Shown: positions 1 through 7,603 of the stretch, piece after piece
Position numbering within the stretch: the stretch's first letter is position 1
How the letters are laid out: each line of letters opens with the position of its first letter
The notes under the pieces: model-generated
What the model was told of the DNA's origin: nothing
Databases searched by the model: none
Seen by the model: only the letters and a program-made list of their open reading frames with translations
NCBI GenBank assembly: GCA_021850505.1
Contig: JAJZLW010000087.1
Span: 1-9,430 of the forward strand
Reading direction: 5' to 3'
DNA: 9,430 bases
Source of the DNA: Thermoplasmata archaeon
GTDB taxonomy: Archaea; Thermoplasmatota; Thermoplasmata; Thermoplasmatales; Thermoplasmataceae
Position numbers and translations under genes: made by a program

Positions 1-53
1 TTAAAATACAAGTGAAGTCCGCAGGCAGTTTTCCAGTGCACTTTGGACAATAA

Positions 54-367
<314 letters not shown>

Positions 368-1963
368 ATGATAAAGGTCATTGACATTTTTGCTGGTCCA
401 GGGGGTTTAAGCGAGGGATTTTCACACTCTGTTTATGAAAGCGGTTCCCATGTCTTTGACATAGTTTTGTCTGTAGAGAAGGATTTAAACGCCTTCGATA
501 CCCTTAAACTAAGAACATTCCTTCGACAATTTCAAGACAAGTTTCCTCAAGAATACTATGAATTTTTGGATGATAAAATTGATTTGAAGCAACTTTATGA
601 AAAATACCCAAATGAATTGGCTGAAGCCGAGAAAAGATGCTGGAATCAGGAGCTAGGCAAAGATCTAAAAGCAGTATCAGACACGCGTGACAAAATAAAA
701 CTTGCATTGGGTGGAGATAAGGATTTTGTTTTAATTGGGGGTCCCCCGTGCCAAGCATATTCCATTGCCGGCAGATCTAGAAACTGTGGCATAGAAGGTT
801 ATTCCGAAATTTGGGACAAGCGTCATACACTGTATATCGAGTATTTGCAAATACTTGCGGATCACAAGCCACTGATTTTTATAATGGAAAATGTGAAGGG
901 TATCCTATCGGCCACTTACCTTAGAAAGGAAATGTTCCAGAGGATCCTGAACGATTTAAAGTCTCCGAATCAAGCATTACAAAGGGAGAATAGAGCTTAT
1001 TATGATGAGGGTGAAGTTGAATATGAAATATTTTCAATAGTCGATGGTGGTAAGTTAGATGGAACTAATGCAAGAAATGCTGTTGTGAAGTCAGAGAGGT
1101 ACGGGATTCCGCAAGCAAGACACAGAGTTATTCTATTGGGAGTGAGGAAAGATTTTTCGATCATCAGCCCAAAACCATTGTATCAGCATGACAGAAAAAT
1201 TAAGCTAGATGAGGTTGTGTCTGATTTGCCTAGAATAAGAGGTGGAGTAAGTGATGATAAAGATTCCGGTGAAATATGGAAAGGAGCAATTGAATCAAAA
1301 TTCACAGACTTAATTGTTCAATATTCCCAAAAAAAAATGGATTTAACTGGATTTGAGCAATTTATGCTTAAAAAGTTGGCAGAATTGAAAACTCCACCCT
1401 ATGACCGAGGAGGAAAATTTCTTCCTGAGAAGACAAAACCACTCTATCAAGAAGACTGGTACAGCGATCCTAGGCTTAATGGAACTTATGATCATTATTC
1501 TCGATCTCATATGAAAACAGACTTACAGAGATATTTCTTTTCTTCATGTTACGGATCTTTCTACCACAAAAGTCCCATATTGGCTGAGTTTCCTGAGGCT
1601 TTGTTGCCAAAGCATTCCAATCTAAGTAAGGCATTGTCCAACGATGCCTACTTTTCAGATAGATTTAGAGTTCAGTTGTATGAAAAACCTAGTACTACAA
1701 TAGTTTCACACATAAGTAAAGATGGCCATTACTACATACACCCGGATCCAACGCAATGTAGGTCTTTCACAATCAGAGAGGCAGCTCGAGTTCAGACTTT
1801 TCCAGACAATTATCATTTTTGCGGTAACAGAACCTCACAGTTTACTCAAGTGGGAAACGCCGTGCCCCCATTACTAGCGGGGCAAATTGCGGAAGTTGTA
1901 AAAAATTTACTTGAAGAAATTAGGGTGAATGCCAGCACCAAAATTCGCTCCCAAAAATTTTAG
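368..1963 (+). CDS. C5-cytosine DNA methyltransferase of a restriction-modification type system
   Basis: This enzyme transfers a methyl group from S-adenosylmethionine to carbon 5 of cytosine in a specific DNA sequence. The family motifs occur in order. Motif I is DIFAGPGGLSEGF (residues 6-18, cofactor binding). Motif IV is GGPPCQ with catalytic Cys128. Motif VI is ENV (174-176), motif VIII is QARHR (249-253), motif IX is the REAARVQTFP segment, and motif X is QVGNAVPP (494-501). Residues from about 254 to 455, between VIII and IX, form a long variable region that should hold the target-recognition domain, so the recognition sequence cannot be read from the protein. At 531 aa it is longer than a minimal enzyme, mainly through a charged helical insert between motifs I and IV. 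The start follows a well-placed box A. A Vsr-type gene follows after 41 bases on the same strand, as in many m5C systems. The order of motifs is continuous, with no circular permutation. Confidence 0.95.
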   Translation: MIKVIDIFAGPGGLSEGFSHSVYESGSHVFDIVLSVEKDLNAFDTLKLRTFLRQFQDKFPQEYYEFLDDKIDLKQLYEKYPNELAEAEKRCWNQELGKDLKAVSDTRDKIKLALGGDKDFVLIGGPPCQAYSIAGRSRNCGIEGYSEIWDKRHTLYIEYLQILADHKPLIFIMENVKGILSATYLRKEMFQRILNDLKSPNQALQRENRAYYDEGEVEYEIFSIVDGGKLDGTNARNAVVKSERYGIPQARHRVILLGVRKDFSIISPKPLYQHDRKIKLDEVVSDLPRIRGGVSDDKDSGEIWKGAIESKFTDLIVQYSQKKMDLTGFEQFMLKKLAELKTPPYDRGGKFLPEKTKPLYQEDWYSDPRLNGTYDHYSRSHMKTDLQRYFFSSCYGSFYHKSPILAEFPEALLPKHSNLSKALSNDAYFSDRFRVQLYEKPSTTIVSHISKDGHYYIHPDPTQCRSFTIREAARVQTFPDNYHFCGNRTSQFTQVGNAVPPLLAGQIAEVVKNLLEEIRVNASTKIRSQKF

Positions 1964-2004
1964 AAGAATGTTAATGCTATCTTTTTCTATCAGGAAAATG
2001 AGCT

Positions 2005-2421
2005 ATGGACAGAATTTCAAAAGAGAAGAGAAGCTTAAATATGTCCAAAATAAGATCAGCAGATACTTCTCTGGAACTTATAGTTCGCAGATACCTTTTT
2101 GGCAAAGGATTCCGATACAGAGTACGCTATTCTATTACAGGAAAACCTGACATAGTTTTTATCAAAAGGAAAATCGCAGTGTTCATTAATGGATGTTTCT
2201 GGCACTTACACGGATGTAAACTCTCGAGAATTCCTAGCACAAGACGCGATTTTTGGTATAACAAACTAATTGGAAACCGTGACAGAGATCTAAAGGTGAA
2301 CAGCAAGTTAAGGTCTGAAGGTTGGCATGTCATCACCTTATGGGAATGCGAAATAATGGAGGACTTGGATAGGTCACTTTTACCCCTAATTAAAGGGATC
2401 TCATCAAATGATTCCAAATGA
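2005..2421 (+). CDS. vsr: Very short patch repair (Vsr-type) endonuclease
   Basis: Vsr enzymes nick DNA beside T:G mismatches that arise when 5-methylcytosine deaminates, and partner cytosine methyltransferases. The 138 aa align without gaps to my memory of E. coli Vsr with an offset of two. RSLNMSKIRSADTSLEL is the family N-terminus, GKPDIVF holds Asp49 (E. coli Asp51, metal binding), GCFWHLHGC (63-71) holds His67 and the zinc ligands Cys64, His69 and Cys71, Asp95 matches Asp97, and WEC supplies Cys115, the fourth zinc ligand. The one departure is Asn62 where E. coli has His64; Asn or Asp occurs here in other Vsr-like proteins as I recall them. The start at 2005 gives the usual family beginning and has an AGGA nine bases upstream. 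It is probably cotranscribed with the methyltransferase. It is the only recognisable nuclease in the island, so it might act in restriction rather than repair. The gene is convergent with the next one, with 40 bases between them. Confidence 0.93.
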   Translation: MDRISKEKRSLNMSKIRSADTSLELIVRRYLFGKGFRYRVRYSITGKPDIVFIKRKIAVFINGCFWHLHGCKLSRIPSTRRDFWYNKLIGNRDRDLKVNSKLRSEGWHVITLWECEIMEDLDRSLLPLIKGISSNDSK

Positions 2422-2461
2422 ACATTTAATCACGACCTTGCAAATTTCTGTGCTTTCATAG

Positions 2462-3175
2462 TCAAGATTTCCAGTGATCAAATTCATCTGGGAGTAAAGA
2501 AAGTAACCCATCAGCTGCCATTGTATATAAATCATAAGTAAGTCCCAATTGGTCTAAAACGGAAATATATCTCCGCAGATTCCCCTTTCTTACCTTACTT
2601 TGTGCCCCTTTCTTTCCACTATCCGTATGCGTATCGTAATAAAGTGCGGTTGCAGTTTCCACGACCCCTTTGCTTGAATACAGTTCATTTCTAGAAACAA
2701 TTTGTTCAATAAAATCTCCTTGAACATTCAATTGTCTGTAAAGGAATAACCTAGACGCCGAGGCACCATGCAACGTGATCATATCATATGGCAGCCAAAT
2801 CAAATGCCTATACCGATTCCTATAATCTTCTGAATAAATATATCGATAGTCCTCACCTAACTTTAAGTTATTACTTAGTCCAATTGTAAGAGTCTCAAAA
2901 AAAGCGAATCCCATCCAACTCCATAGACCTGTGTTGGCAGTTGCCTCCTCCCGGGATATGCCACTGTGTTCGAAAAGGAGTGAAATATATAGTCCTAGTT
3001 CAAATTTTGAACGAAAACTTTTATTTTCATCTACCACACACTCTTTCGGGTATGGTGTGGAATATTCAGCGTCATTTAGATTGGGTCTCATTATTCTCTT
3101 TCCCTCTCTCAGCGCTGCAAGATAACTTTTAAATTCCTGGATTCCATTTGAATTTAGTAACCTTATCTGAACCAT
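2462..3175 (-). CDS. DUF6339-like protein of the GHKL ATPase operon
   Basis: No catalytic motif is obvious. The sequence recalls a family I know as DUF6339, seen beside methyltransferases and GHKL ATPases in bacterial defence loci; that label is from memory and unchecked. Likely conserved points are an N-terminal YLAALREG segment, FRSKFELGLYI (about 54-64), GLWSWMGF (83-90), YRHLIWLPY, a YYD (tyrosine-tyrosine-aspartate) stretch followed by a basic GKKGAQSKVRKGNLRR patch, and a C-terminal QLGLTYDLY...LLSLLPDEF. The basic patch could contact nucleic acid. I chose the ATG at 3175 (237 aa) because it lies seven bases after the upstream stop and that stop overlaps a GTGA ribosome site; an ATG at 3208 would add 11 residues but has no ribosome site. 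It is the last gene of the three-gene minus-strand operon. It is soluble, with no signal peptide or membrane segment. Confidence 0.8.
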   Translation of the reverse strand: MVQIRLLNSNGIQEFKSYLAALREGKRIMRPNLNDAEYSTPYPKECVVDENKSFRSKFELGLYISLLFEHSGISREEATANTGLWSWMGFAFFETLTIGLSNNLKLGEDYRYIYSEDYRNRYRHLIWLPYDMITLHGASASRLFLYRQLNVQGDFIEQIVSRNELYSSKGVVETATALYYDTHTDSGKKGAQSKVRKGNLRRYISVLDQLGLTYDLYTMAADGLLSLLPDEFDHWKS

Positions 3176-3182
3176 ACCTATC

Positions 3183-3965
3183 TCACGCCCACTTGTAACT
3201 ATCAACATTATTAAAATGCATTAAAGTGAAGAACTCGACTATCTTGTCTATAGCCTCGAATTTCTTTAACGAGTTACTGGTTTCATCTTCATCTTCGTTT
3301 AAAAGTGTCTCTAGAAGTTCTGCTTTTCCCAAAGTATCTTTTATGAATTTTGCCCATTTGCCTTCTGGTGCTTCATTATCTGTATCGTCTAATGGATTAT
3401 CTTCGAAAATGAATAAGTGAGTGAGAATTTCTCTTAAAACTGCTGGTAAAACAGTATATCGAAATGACTCACTAGAGTTTACAAGTTCTCGAATTCCATT
3501 TATTTTATTGTTTAGCTTGAGATAAGGCAGATTCGCATCATAATCAAGTTTCCACACTTGTTCCAAATCATCAACATACCTGACGGGAAGAATTGAGGAC
3601 TCTCCATCACCATCTTCATCAGTAGAAGAAAACACAATAGAACTTCTACCAAGAATCTTATTATTATGCTCACTAGTATCAATGACATATATCCTGAGAT
3701 TGAATGCAGGAAAATTCCTAAACTCCGGTATGGGAACTGATGTCAACTTCATTGGTTCTTCTATAGTACCCATTGAAAATCTACGCCTTATGTAACTCTT
3801 GCTGTATACCTGAGCAAATATGTTGGCTGAAGAAGGAAATTCATAATTCTGAAGTGCTACTTCACAGCTGAATGCAACTGATGTGGTATTGATATCACTA
3901 ATTGAAAGAGATATTGAATCCTGCAAAATTTTGACTCGACCGGTAAAATTGAAACGCCTAATCAT
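3183..3965 (-). CDS. Beta-rich middle protein of the GHKL ATPase operon, function unknown
   Basis: The 260-aa product has no recognised enzyme motif. Its first 110 residues alternate polar and hydrophobic positions in the manner of a beta-sandwich. A segment at roughly 130-145 (LEQVWKLDYD followed by LPYLKLNNKI) and another at about 165-185 (LPAVLREILTHLF) look like the conserved core, and resemble proteins I remember beside MORC-like ATPases in bacterial restriction operons. The C-terminal third is helical with acidic linkers (EDNPLDDTDNEAPEG and NEDEDETSN). The ATG at 3965 overlaps the ATPase stop by 8 nt and has an AAAGGAG site 10 bases upstream; a start at 3992 would lack such a site. The overlap implies translational coupling and fixed stoichiometry with the ATPase, so the two proteins probably act as a complex. 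It is cytoplasmic. Confidence 0.82.
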   Translation of the reverse strand: MIRRFNFTGRVKILQDSISLSISDINTTSVAFSCEVALQNYEFPSSANIFAQVYSKSYIRRRFSMGTIEEPMKLTSVPIPEFRNFPAFNLRIYVIDTSEHNNKILGRSSIVFSSTDEDGDGESSILPVRYVDDLEQVWKLDYDANLPYLKLNNKINGIRELVNSSESFRYTVLPAVLREILTHLFIFEDNPLDDTDNEAPEGKWAKFIKDTLGKAELLETLLNEDEDETSNSLKKFEAIDKIVEFFTLMHFNNVDSYKWA

Positions 3966-5805
3966 CTCTTGGCAACTCCTTTGATCGGGCATCTACGATT
4001 AAGTCCCGATGACCATCAAACCCACTGACTGTAATGTCAAATTCATTGCCTTCTGCAATAACAGTGATAATGTTTAGCCGCATTTCTAGGATACTCCCCT
4101 CATTTATTTCGACAGTAACTTTTTCAGACCCAATTTTGTAATCATATTCACTGTATTTTGAGAATGGATTTCCATCTGTTGTATCATAAGCAGTCCTTAT
4201 TATCACCTGTAATGGTATGTTCTTCTTACCTTCTTCAGAGAGTTTTATCTTGAAACCCGTGCTAAATTTATCAATGTGAATTTTTGGAAGAGTTCTATTG
4301 ACCTTTACAACTGGTTTAGTAGATCGATGCCCGATACGACGGCCTATGCCACTTTGAATATGGAAAAATGTTGAAAGTGCCCCAAGATCTTCACTTTCTG
4401 GTTGAATAGACAATATATTTAATACGTTCTTAGGGAATGATTTGATAATTCTCAATGTTTTTTCTGGAGACTTGTATTTCCCACTCCGCAGTCTTTCAGT
4501 ACCTGAATTCCACTCCGTGTGAGAAGGATTCTCGGCGTCCCCCAAAAATTCAGCTGCTAAGTTATCTTCAGCAGAAAGTATAGCTAGTCCTTCTTTCATT
4601 CCAAAATTACCAATGCCGTTTATCACATTGATCCCATTTCTCAGACACTGAACATTCTCATCCTTGAAATTTGAGTCCTTAGTGATTATGAGGTCAACAA
4701 ACGCGTCATTATTATTCACAGCATTTTCGTAGGTTATCTCAAAATAAATTCTAATTTTAAGAAGTTGTTTAGCTATTGTGAACTTTTGCCTAGCTTCTTC
4801 CAAATGATCGCCGAAATTCTCCATGATATCGGTAGGATCGATAGTTTCTATTTTCCTCAAAACATAATCCGGATCTTTTGACAAAACTCTCTGATAAATG
4901 TCACATAATCTCTCTAAACGCTTGAAGGATCCGTCCTTACTAGATTTATTTCTTAGAAATTGAACGAGATTGTACTTGTTTAATTCCAACTCTTTATTAT
5001 TTTCACCTGTTTTATCTTCTATTTGAACTATAAGCTTTCCAGCAATCATGGAATACAAATAGTTCTCCAAAGTATAGCTCAAGACATCTGAAAAAACGGT
5101 GTCGGGATTGTCAGGTTTGGGATAAGGTACGATTAAAGAAAGCCCGGGAGAGGTATTTCGTTTTAAATCAAAAAAATTGTTAACTTGGGTTAATATAGAA
5201 ACTTCTGAAATTGGATTATACTTTTCTGCTGAAAAAACCCCGTCTGGTGAGTATGATCTGCCACCAATTCTGTGCTTCTTTGTTAGAGCCCGCCCCATAA
5301 GCAGTTGTTCTTCACTTTCATCTGTTACAGTTAGTCCATAGAAATGTTTCAATTCTGAAAAGACAAAGAAAGTGTATTTTCCTAACCCCCATCTTCCTCC
5401 CTTCATCATTCCTTTCCTTGAAGAACCGTCTACCCACCAGAAATTGCAAAAATTGCCTTCCCCTGTGGCTAAACACTGATCGTAAGTGGTATGCCCAGTG
5501 AGACCGGTTGTGTTAAAATCTTCAATAGCAAAGAATTCAAAACCAGTGTTTCCTATTGCAGCGGCATTAACTTCAGATGCTAAAAGATGTTCTTTTAGTC
5601 CATTGAAGAATATCCCCGCCTCCTTTGGAGCCCTTGCGAAAAGAAACCTAACTCTCACTGGTTTTTGTGGATCCCTTATAGCGTCAAGCGAGTTTTGTAT
5701 AGATTCCCTTACTACTGCTTCGAGACTTGTTTGTTTAGTAAAGAACTCTTCTACGTGAGAATCATGTATGATTTCACCATCTTTAAATTCTCTAAAGTGC
5801 CACAT
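3958..5805 (-). CDS. GHKL (MutL/MORC-like) ATPase of a defence operon
   Basis: The N-terminal half carries the Bergerat ATP-binding fold shared by gyrase, Hsp90, histidine kinases and MutL. The N box is VRESIQNSLDA with Glu34 as likely catalytic base, Asn38 binding magnesium and Asp41. The G1 box is EDFNTTGLTG with Asp96 and Gly101. The G2 lid is KGGRWGLGK ending at Lys143, and a GLSLIVP strand farther on may be the third box. The remaining residues, to 615, include a helical middle section and beta-rich segments near the C-terminus with no recognised nuclease or kinase motif. MutL/MORC-like ATPases dimerise on binding ATP and can clamp or remodel DNA, and relatives in bacterial restriction-modification operons were described by Iyer, Abhiman and Aravind (2008). 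The start at 5805 is preceded by GGTGA six bases upstream and by a box A about 65 bases upstream. It is the first gene of a three-gene operon convergent with the methyltransferase unit, and a natural candidate for an ATP-driven sensor or loader. Confidence 0.9.
   Translation of the reverse strand: MWHFREFKDGEIIHDSHVEEFFTKQTSLEAVVRESIQNSLDAIRDPQKPVRVRFLFARAPKEAGIFFNGLKEHLLASEVNAAAIGNTGFEFFAIEDFNTTGLTGHTTYDQCLATGEGNFCNFWWVDGSSRKGMMKGGRWGLGKYTFFVFSELKHFYGLTVTDESEEQLLMGRALTKKHRIGGRSYSPDGVFSAEKYNPISEVSILTQVNNFFDLKRNTSPGLSLIVPYPKPDNPDTVFSDVLSYTLENYLYSMIAGKLIVQIEDKTGENNKELELNKYNLVQFLRNKSSKDGSFKRLERLCDIYQRVLSKDPDYVLRKIETIDPTDIMENFGDHLEEARQKFTIAKQLLKIRIYFEITYENAVNNNDAFVDLIITKDSNFKDENVQCLRNGINVINGIGNFGMKEGLAILSAEDNLAAEFLGDAENPSHTEWNSGTERLRSGKYKSPEKTLRIIKSFPKNVLNILSIQPESEDLGALSTFFHIQSGIGRRIGHRSTKPVVKVNRTLPKIHIDKFSTGFKIKLSEEGKKNIPLQVIIRTAYDTTDGNPFSKYSEYDYKIGSEKVTVEINEGSILEMRLNIITVIAEGNEFDITVSGFDGHRDLIVDARSKELPRDD
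3976..3982 (-). promoter_or_regulatory. Ribosome binding site inside the ATPase gene
   Basis: AAAGGAG on the minus strand is the strongest Shine-Dalgarno match noted in the island. It lies within the last codons of the ATPase gene, 10 bases before the ATG at 3965. It decides the start of the middle gene over the upstream ATG at 3992. Confidence 0.7.
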
Positions 5806-5866
5806 CTGAATTCACCATAAATTTGAGTTAAACTGAAACATATTCTGGCGTCTATGAAAAGATTTG

Positions 5867-5876
5867 AAAATATAAA
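5867..5876 (-). promoter_or_regulatory. Putative box A promoter for the ATPase operon
   Basis: TTTATATTTT on the minus strand is a good archaeal TATA box. Transcription would begin near 5845, leaving a leader of about 40 nt that contains the GGTGA ribosome site of the ATPase gene. The operon therefore has a promoter of its own, separate from that of the methyltransferase. Confidence 0.6.
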
Positions 5877-6262
5877 TGATAGAAAATTGATTGGTTGAAC
5901 CCATTTTACTAATTATTGCGAAGATTCTTAAATTTAAAGCGTTCATGTTAACTTGTGTTTCTCCAGTATATTTGAACTATTACCGTGAGGAATAGATTAA
6001 TCTTTCTCATCTTTTGATACATTGAATAGTAGGACTTTTAAATATTTATGGTCAACCTAATAAAAATATTAAACTATACTTCCATGCGGAATTATTTAGA
6101 TTTGTAACTATTTGAACTAACTATAAATTGAAGTAAAAATAGTCGACTTAATTTGAAGATATTACAATATCCAAGAGTATCTCAACCAAAGAGGTATATT
6201 TAATGGTATAAATTATCAATGGAGAGCTAATTCACCGGTTTCAAAATCAATACTAACAGGGA

Positions 6263-6272
6263 AAATTTATTT
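6263..6272 (+). promoter_or_regulatory. Putative box A promoter of the cupredoxin gene
   Basis: AAATTTATTT lies about 37 bases ahead of the ATG at 6305, predicting a leader of roughly 10-15 nt that would include the GGTGG ribosome site at 6292-6296. A second candidate (GTATAAATTA) sits about 60 bases farther upstream. Confidence 0.4.
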
Positions 6273-6304
6273 GCACTCAGGCACTTAGTATGGTGGCGAC
6301 ATGA

Positions 6305-6913
6305 ATGAAAGCAAAACTTCAATCGGCATTAGTGGTGGCATTCATCATTGTGGTCTTTTTCTCTGGATTAGGCTTTGTCTTTACACAGAATAACAGCCAG
6401 CAAACATCAGGTTATTACCAGCTCAACCTTGTCATAGAAAGGCAATCATCAGGAAACAATACCTCCCGCGGCATCTACTCCTATTATGTTTTACGAAATG
6501 GTGTGCTGGAATCATCCAGTGTCATAAAGGTGCCATTTGGGAAAGAGGTGAGGATCACTATTGTCAATTATGATCCCGGGACCAGCATGCCATTTATGCC
6601 ATCAGTAGAGAATGTAAGTGGCGTTGTCGGGGGAACCATTCTTGTTTCAGACAATGTCACGGCTGGCAGCTCACAGCAGTTTACATTGGAATCTGTCCAA
6701 TATGTCAGTGAAATATCAGCTCAGGATATATCCCACACATTCACCACCAGCACTGGCCTGAACATACCGGTTTTCCCACATTCAAGAGAAGTTGCATATA
6801 CCTATTTCAACACTGTTGGAAATTACACCTGGGGATGTATGTGTGACTGTGGAGCTCCTTCCATGGATTCCAGTGGCTCCATGATGGGGCAATTAATCGT
6901 TCTTCCTCCATAG
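6305..6913 (+). CDS. Membrane-anchored cupredoxin, cytochrome c oxidase subunit II-like
   Basis: Residues 7-27 form one hydrophobic segment after a short basic start, so the protein is probably tethered to the outside of the membrane. The rest reads as a cupredoxin beta-barrel. Its end lines up with the CuA domain of oxidase subunit II: ISHTFT with His144 matches the first CuA histidine, then come the VFPHSREV turn and GNYTWGCMCDCGAP. Cys178 and Cys182 keep the CxxxC spacing of the CuA cysteines, but the residue between them that is normally Glu is Cys180, and the second CuA histidine is replaced by Ser186. Methionines 187, 193 and 194 are nearby. It may therefore hold copper differently, or serve an electron-transfer chain without a true CuA. 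Several N-x-S/T sequons suit an exported archaeal glycoprotein. The ATG at 6305 has GGTGG eight bases upstream; an ATG at 6301 is out of frame. Remains of a membrane protein follow downstream, hinting at a broken respiratory operon. Confidence 0.82.
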   Translation: MKAKLQSALVVAFIIVVFFSGLGFVFTQNNSQQTSGYYQLNLVIERQSSGNNTSRGIYSYYVLRNGVLESSSVIKVPFGKEVRITIVNYDPGTSMPFMPSVENVSGVVGGTILVSDNVTAGSSQQFTLESVQYVSEISAQDISHTFTTSTGLNIPVFPHSREVAYTYFNTVGNYTWGCMCDCGAPSMDSSGSMMGQLIVLPP

Positions 6914-6954
6914 TCAGCTTAGAGGCACAAGCTGCCGCATACCACAGTGGTTTG

Positions 6955-6985
6955 GGTTGCCTACCTCAGGCAACCTAAATTTTTA
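6955..6985 (+). terminator. Hairpin and T-rich tail after the cupredoxin gene
   Basis: GGTTGC at 6956-6961 pairs with GCAACC at 6970-6975, extendable at both ends by G-T pairs, around a short loop. A run of T (6980-6984) follows shortly after. It sits about 45 bases beyond the cupredoxin stop. A smaller ACCAC-A-GTGGT palindrome precedes it at 6942-6952. Archaeal termination depends mainly on the T-run, so the hairpin may be incidental. Confidence 0.5.
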
Positions 6986-6997
6986 GGGGAGACACTT

Positions 6998-7301
6998 ATG
7001 CTTCCCAGAGGATAAGAGCATCACGTCTCGCAATATTTCCAGTTTTGAAAAAGGTGCAGCATCGGAAACCTCACCTCCCCGCATTGTATACGCAGGGATT
7101 GCCGGCTCATTTGTTTCCCTGGCATTAGGGCTTATTATAGGCATTTCTGCCCTTGCGGCAAATAATGGATATCCGTTAAACAGCACATTAGCGCAGGACA
7201 TCTTCTCCCATCCTGACCTCATGGTTTTCGGTACCATTGGCGGCCTCCTCATAACGGAACTTAGGTGGTTCTATCTTGAATTCCAGGGATCGGGAATTTA
7301 A
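6998..7301 (+). pseudogene. Remnant of a polytopic membrane protein
   Basis: The frame ending at TAA 7299 translates from about 7014 as a coherent protein piece: a polar lead, then a membrane helix (AGIAGSFVSLALGLIIGISAL), a short outer loop, and HPDLMVFGTIGGLLITE, which looks like the start of a second helix with a histidine. Histidine-rich helices of this kind occur in heme-copper oxidase subunit I and related NnrS-like proteins, but the piece is too short to decide. No ATG, GTG or TTG lies in frame before the helices. The nearest ATG (6998) is in another frame and meets TAA after five codons, so a frameshift near 7001-7016 is implied. The protein stops after the second helix. Both signs point to a decayed gene; an expressed small protein with an unusual start codon cannot be excluded. 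Confidence 0.55.
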
Positions 7302-7401
7302 ACCTGACCTTTACGAGATCGCAAGAATCATCAAGACGCTCGTAGAAGAGGGCTCCCCTGAACAAGACAAAGCTTGCCACATAATCAGGTCTGTCTTATG
7401 A
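7276..7401 (+). pseudogene. Short helical open frame, probably a gene fragment
   Basis: A 41-codon frame beginning at TTG overlaps the end of the membrane-protein remnant in another frame. Its product, rich in Asp, Glu, Lys and Arg, contains DLYEIARIIKTLVEEG and looks like two amphipathic helices. It has no ribosome site that I trust. I do not recognise it. It may be the C-terminus of a lost gene or a small regulatory protein. Confidence 0.25.
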
Positions 7402-7603
7402 TAAATTCATGGTATATTTGGATTAGCTTTCATCAAGAGAATTTGTTGTTGAAGAAAACGGCCTTATTGTTGTCCTTGAAGAAGGAGTCAGGACATAACA
7501 GAGGCTGGTGGAGTGGATTTTGAAGTATGTCGGAAAATTGAAATTCAGCAAAAGAAAACTCTGACTCTCCATTGAAGTCAAATTTTTTGTTTTCTTTGCC
7601 TTA
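7402..7603. other. Decayed coding sequence without an intact gene
   Basis: Protein-like pieces appear in different plus-strand frames: REFVVEENGLIVVLEEG ending at TAA 7496, then RLVEWILKYVGKLKF ending at the TGA near 7561. They are split by stops and change frame, as in an old pseudogene. A T-rich stretch at about 7582-7596 ends the region and could terminate plus-strand transcription. Confidence 0.35.

Larger units (their letters stand above)
5806..6304. other. 500-base AT-rich intergenic region at the right edge of the island
   Basis: No gene is seen; the open frames I checked are under about 20 codons. It contains the minus-strand promoter at 5867-5876 and TATA-like elements for the next plus-strand gene. 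A nonamer TCACCGGTT at 6232-6240 also occurs in the tRNA-Val T arm at 99-107. Base composition is strongly AT-rich and shifts towards balance beyond 6300, so the right boundary of the inserted DNA probably lies here. Confidence 0.6.

Noticed and set aside
1929..2150. A 73-codon plus-strand frame overlapping the methyltransferase end and vsr
   Set aside because: It is out of frame with both, and vsr aligns over its full length in the other frame.
6983..7252. An 89-codon minus-strand frame
   Set aside because: It lies opposite the membrane-protein remnant, whose plus-strand translation has coherent helices; the minus-strand product shows no such structure.
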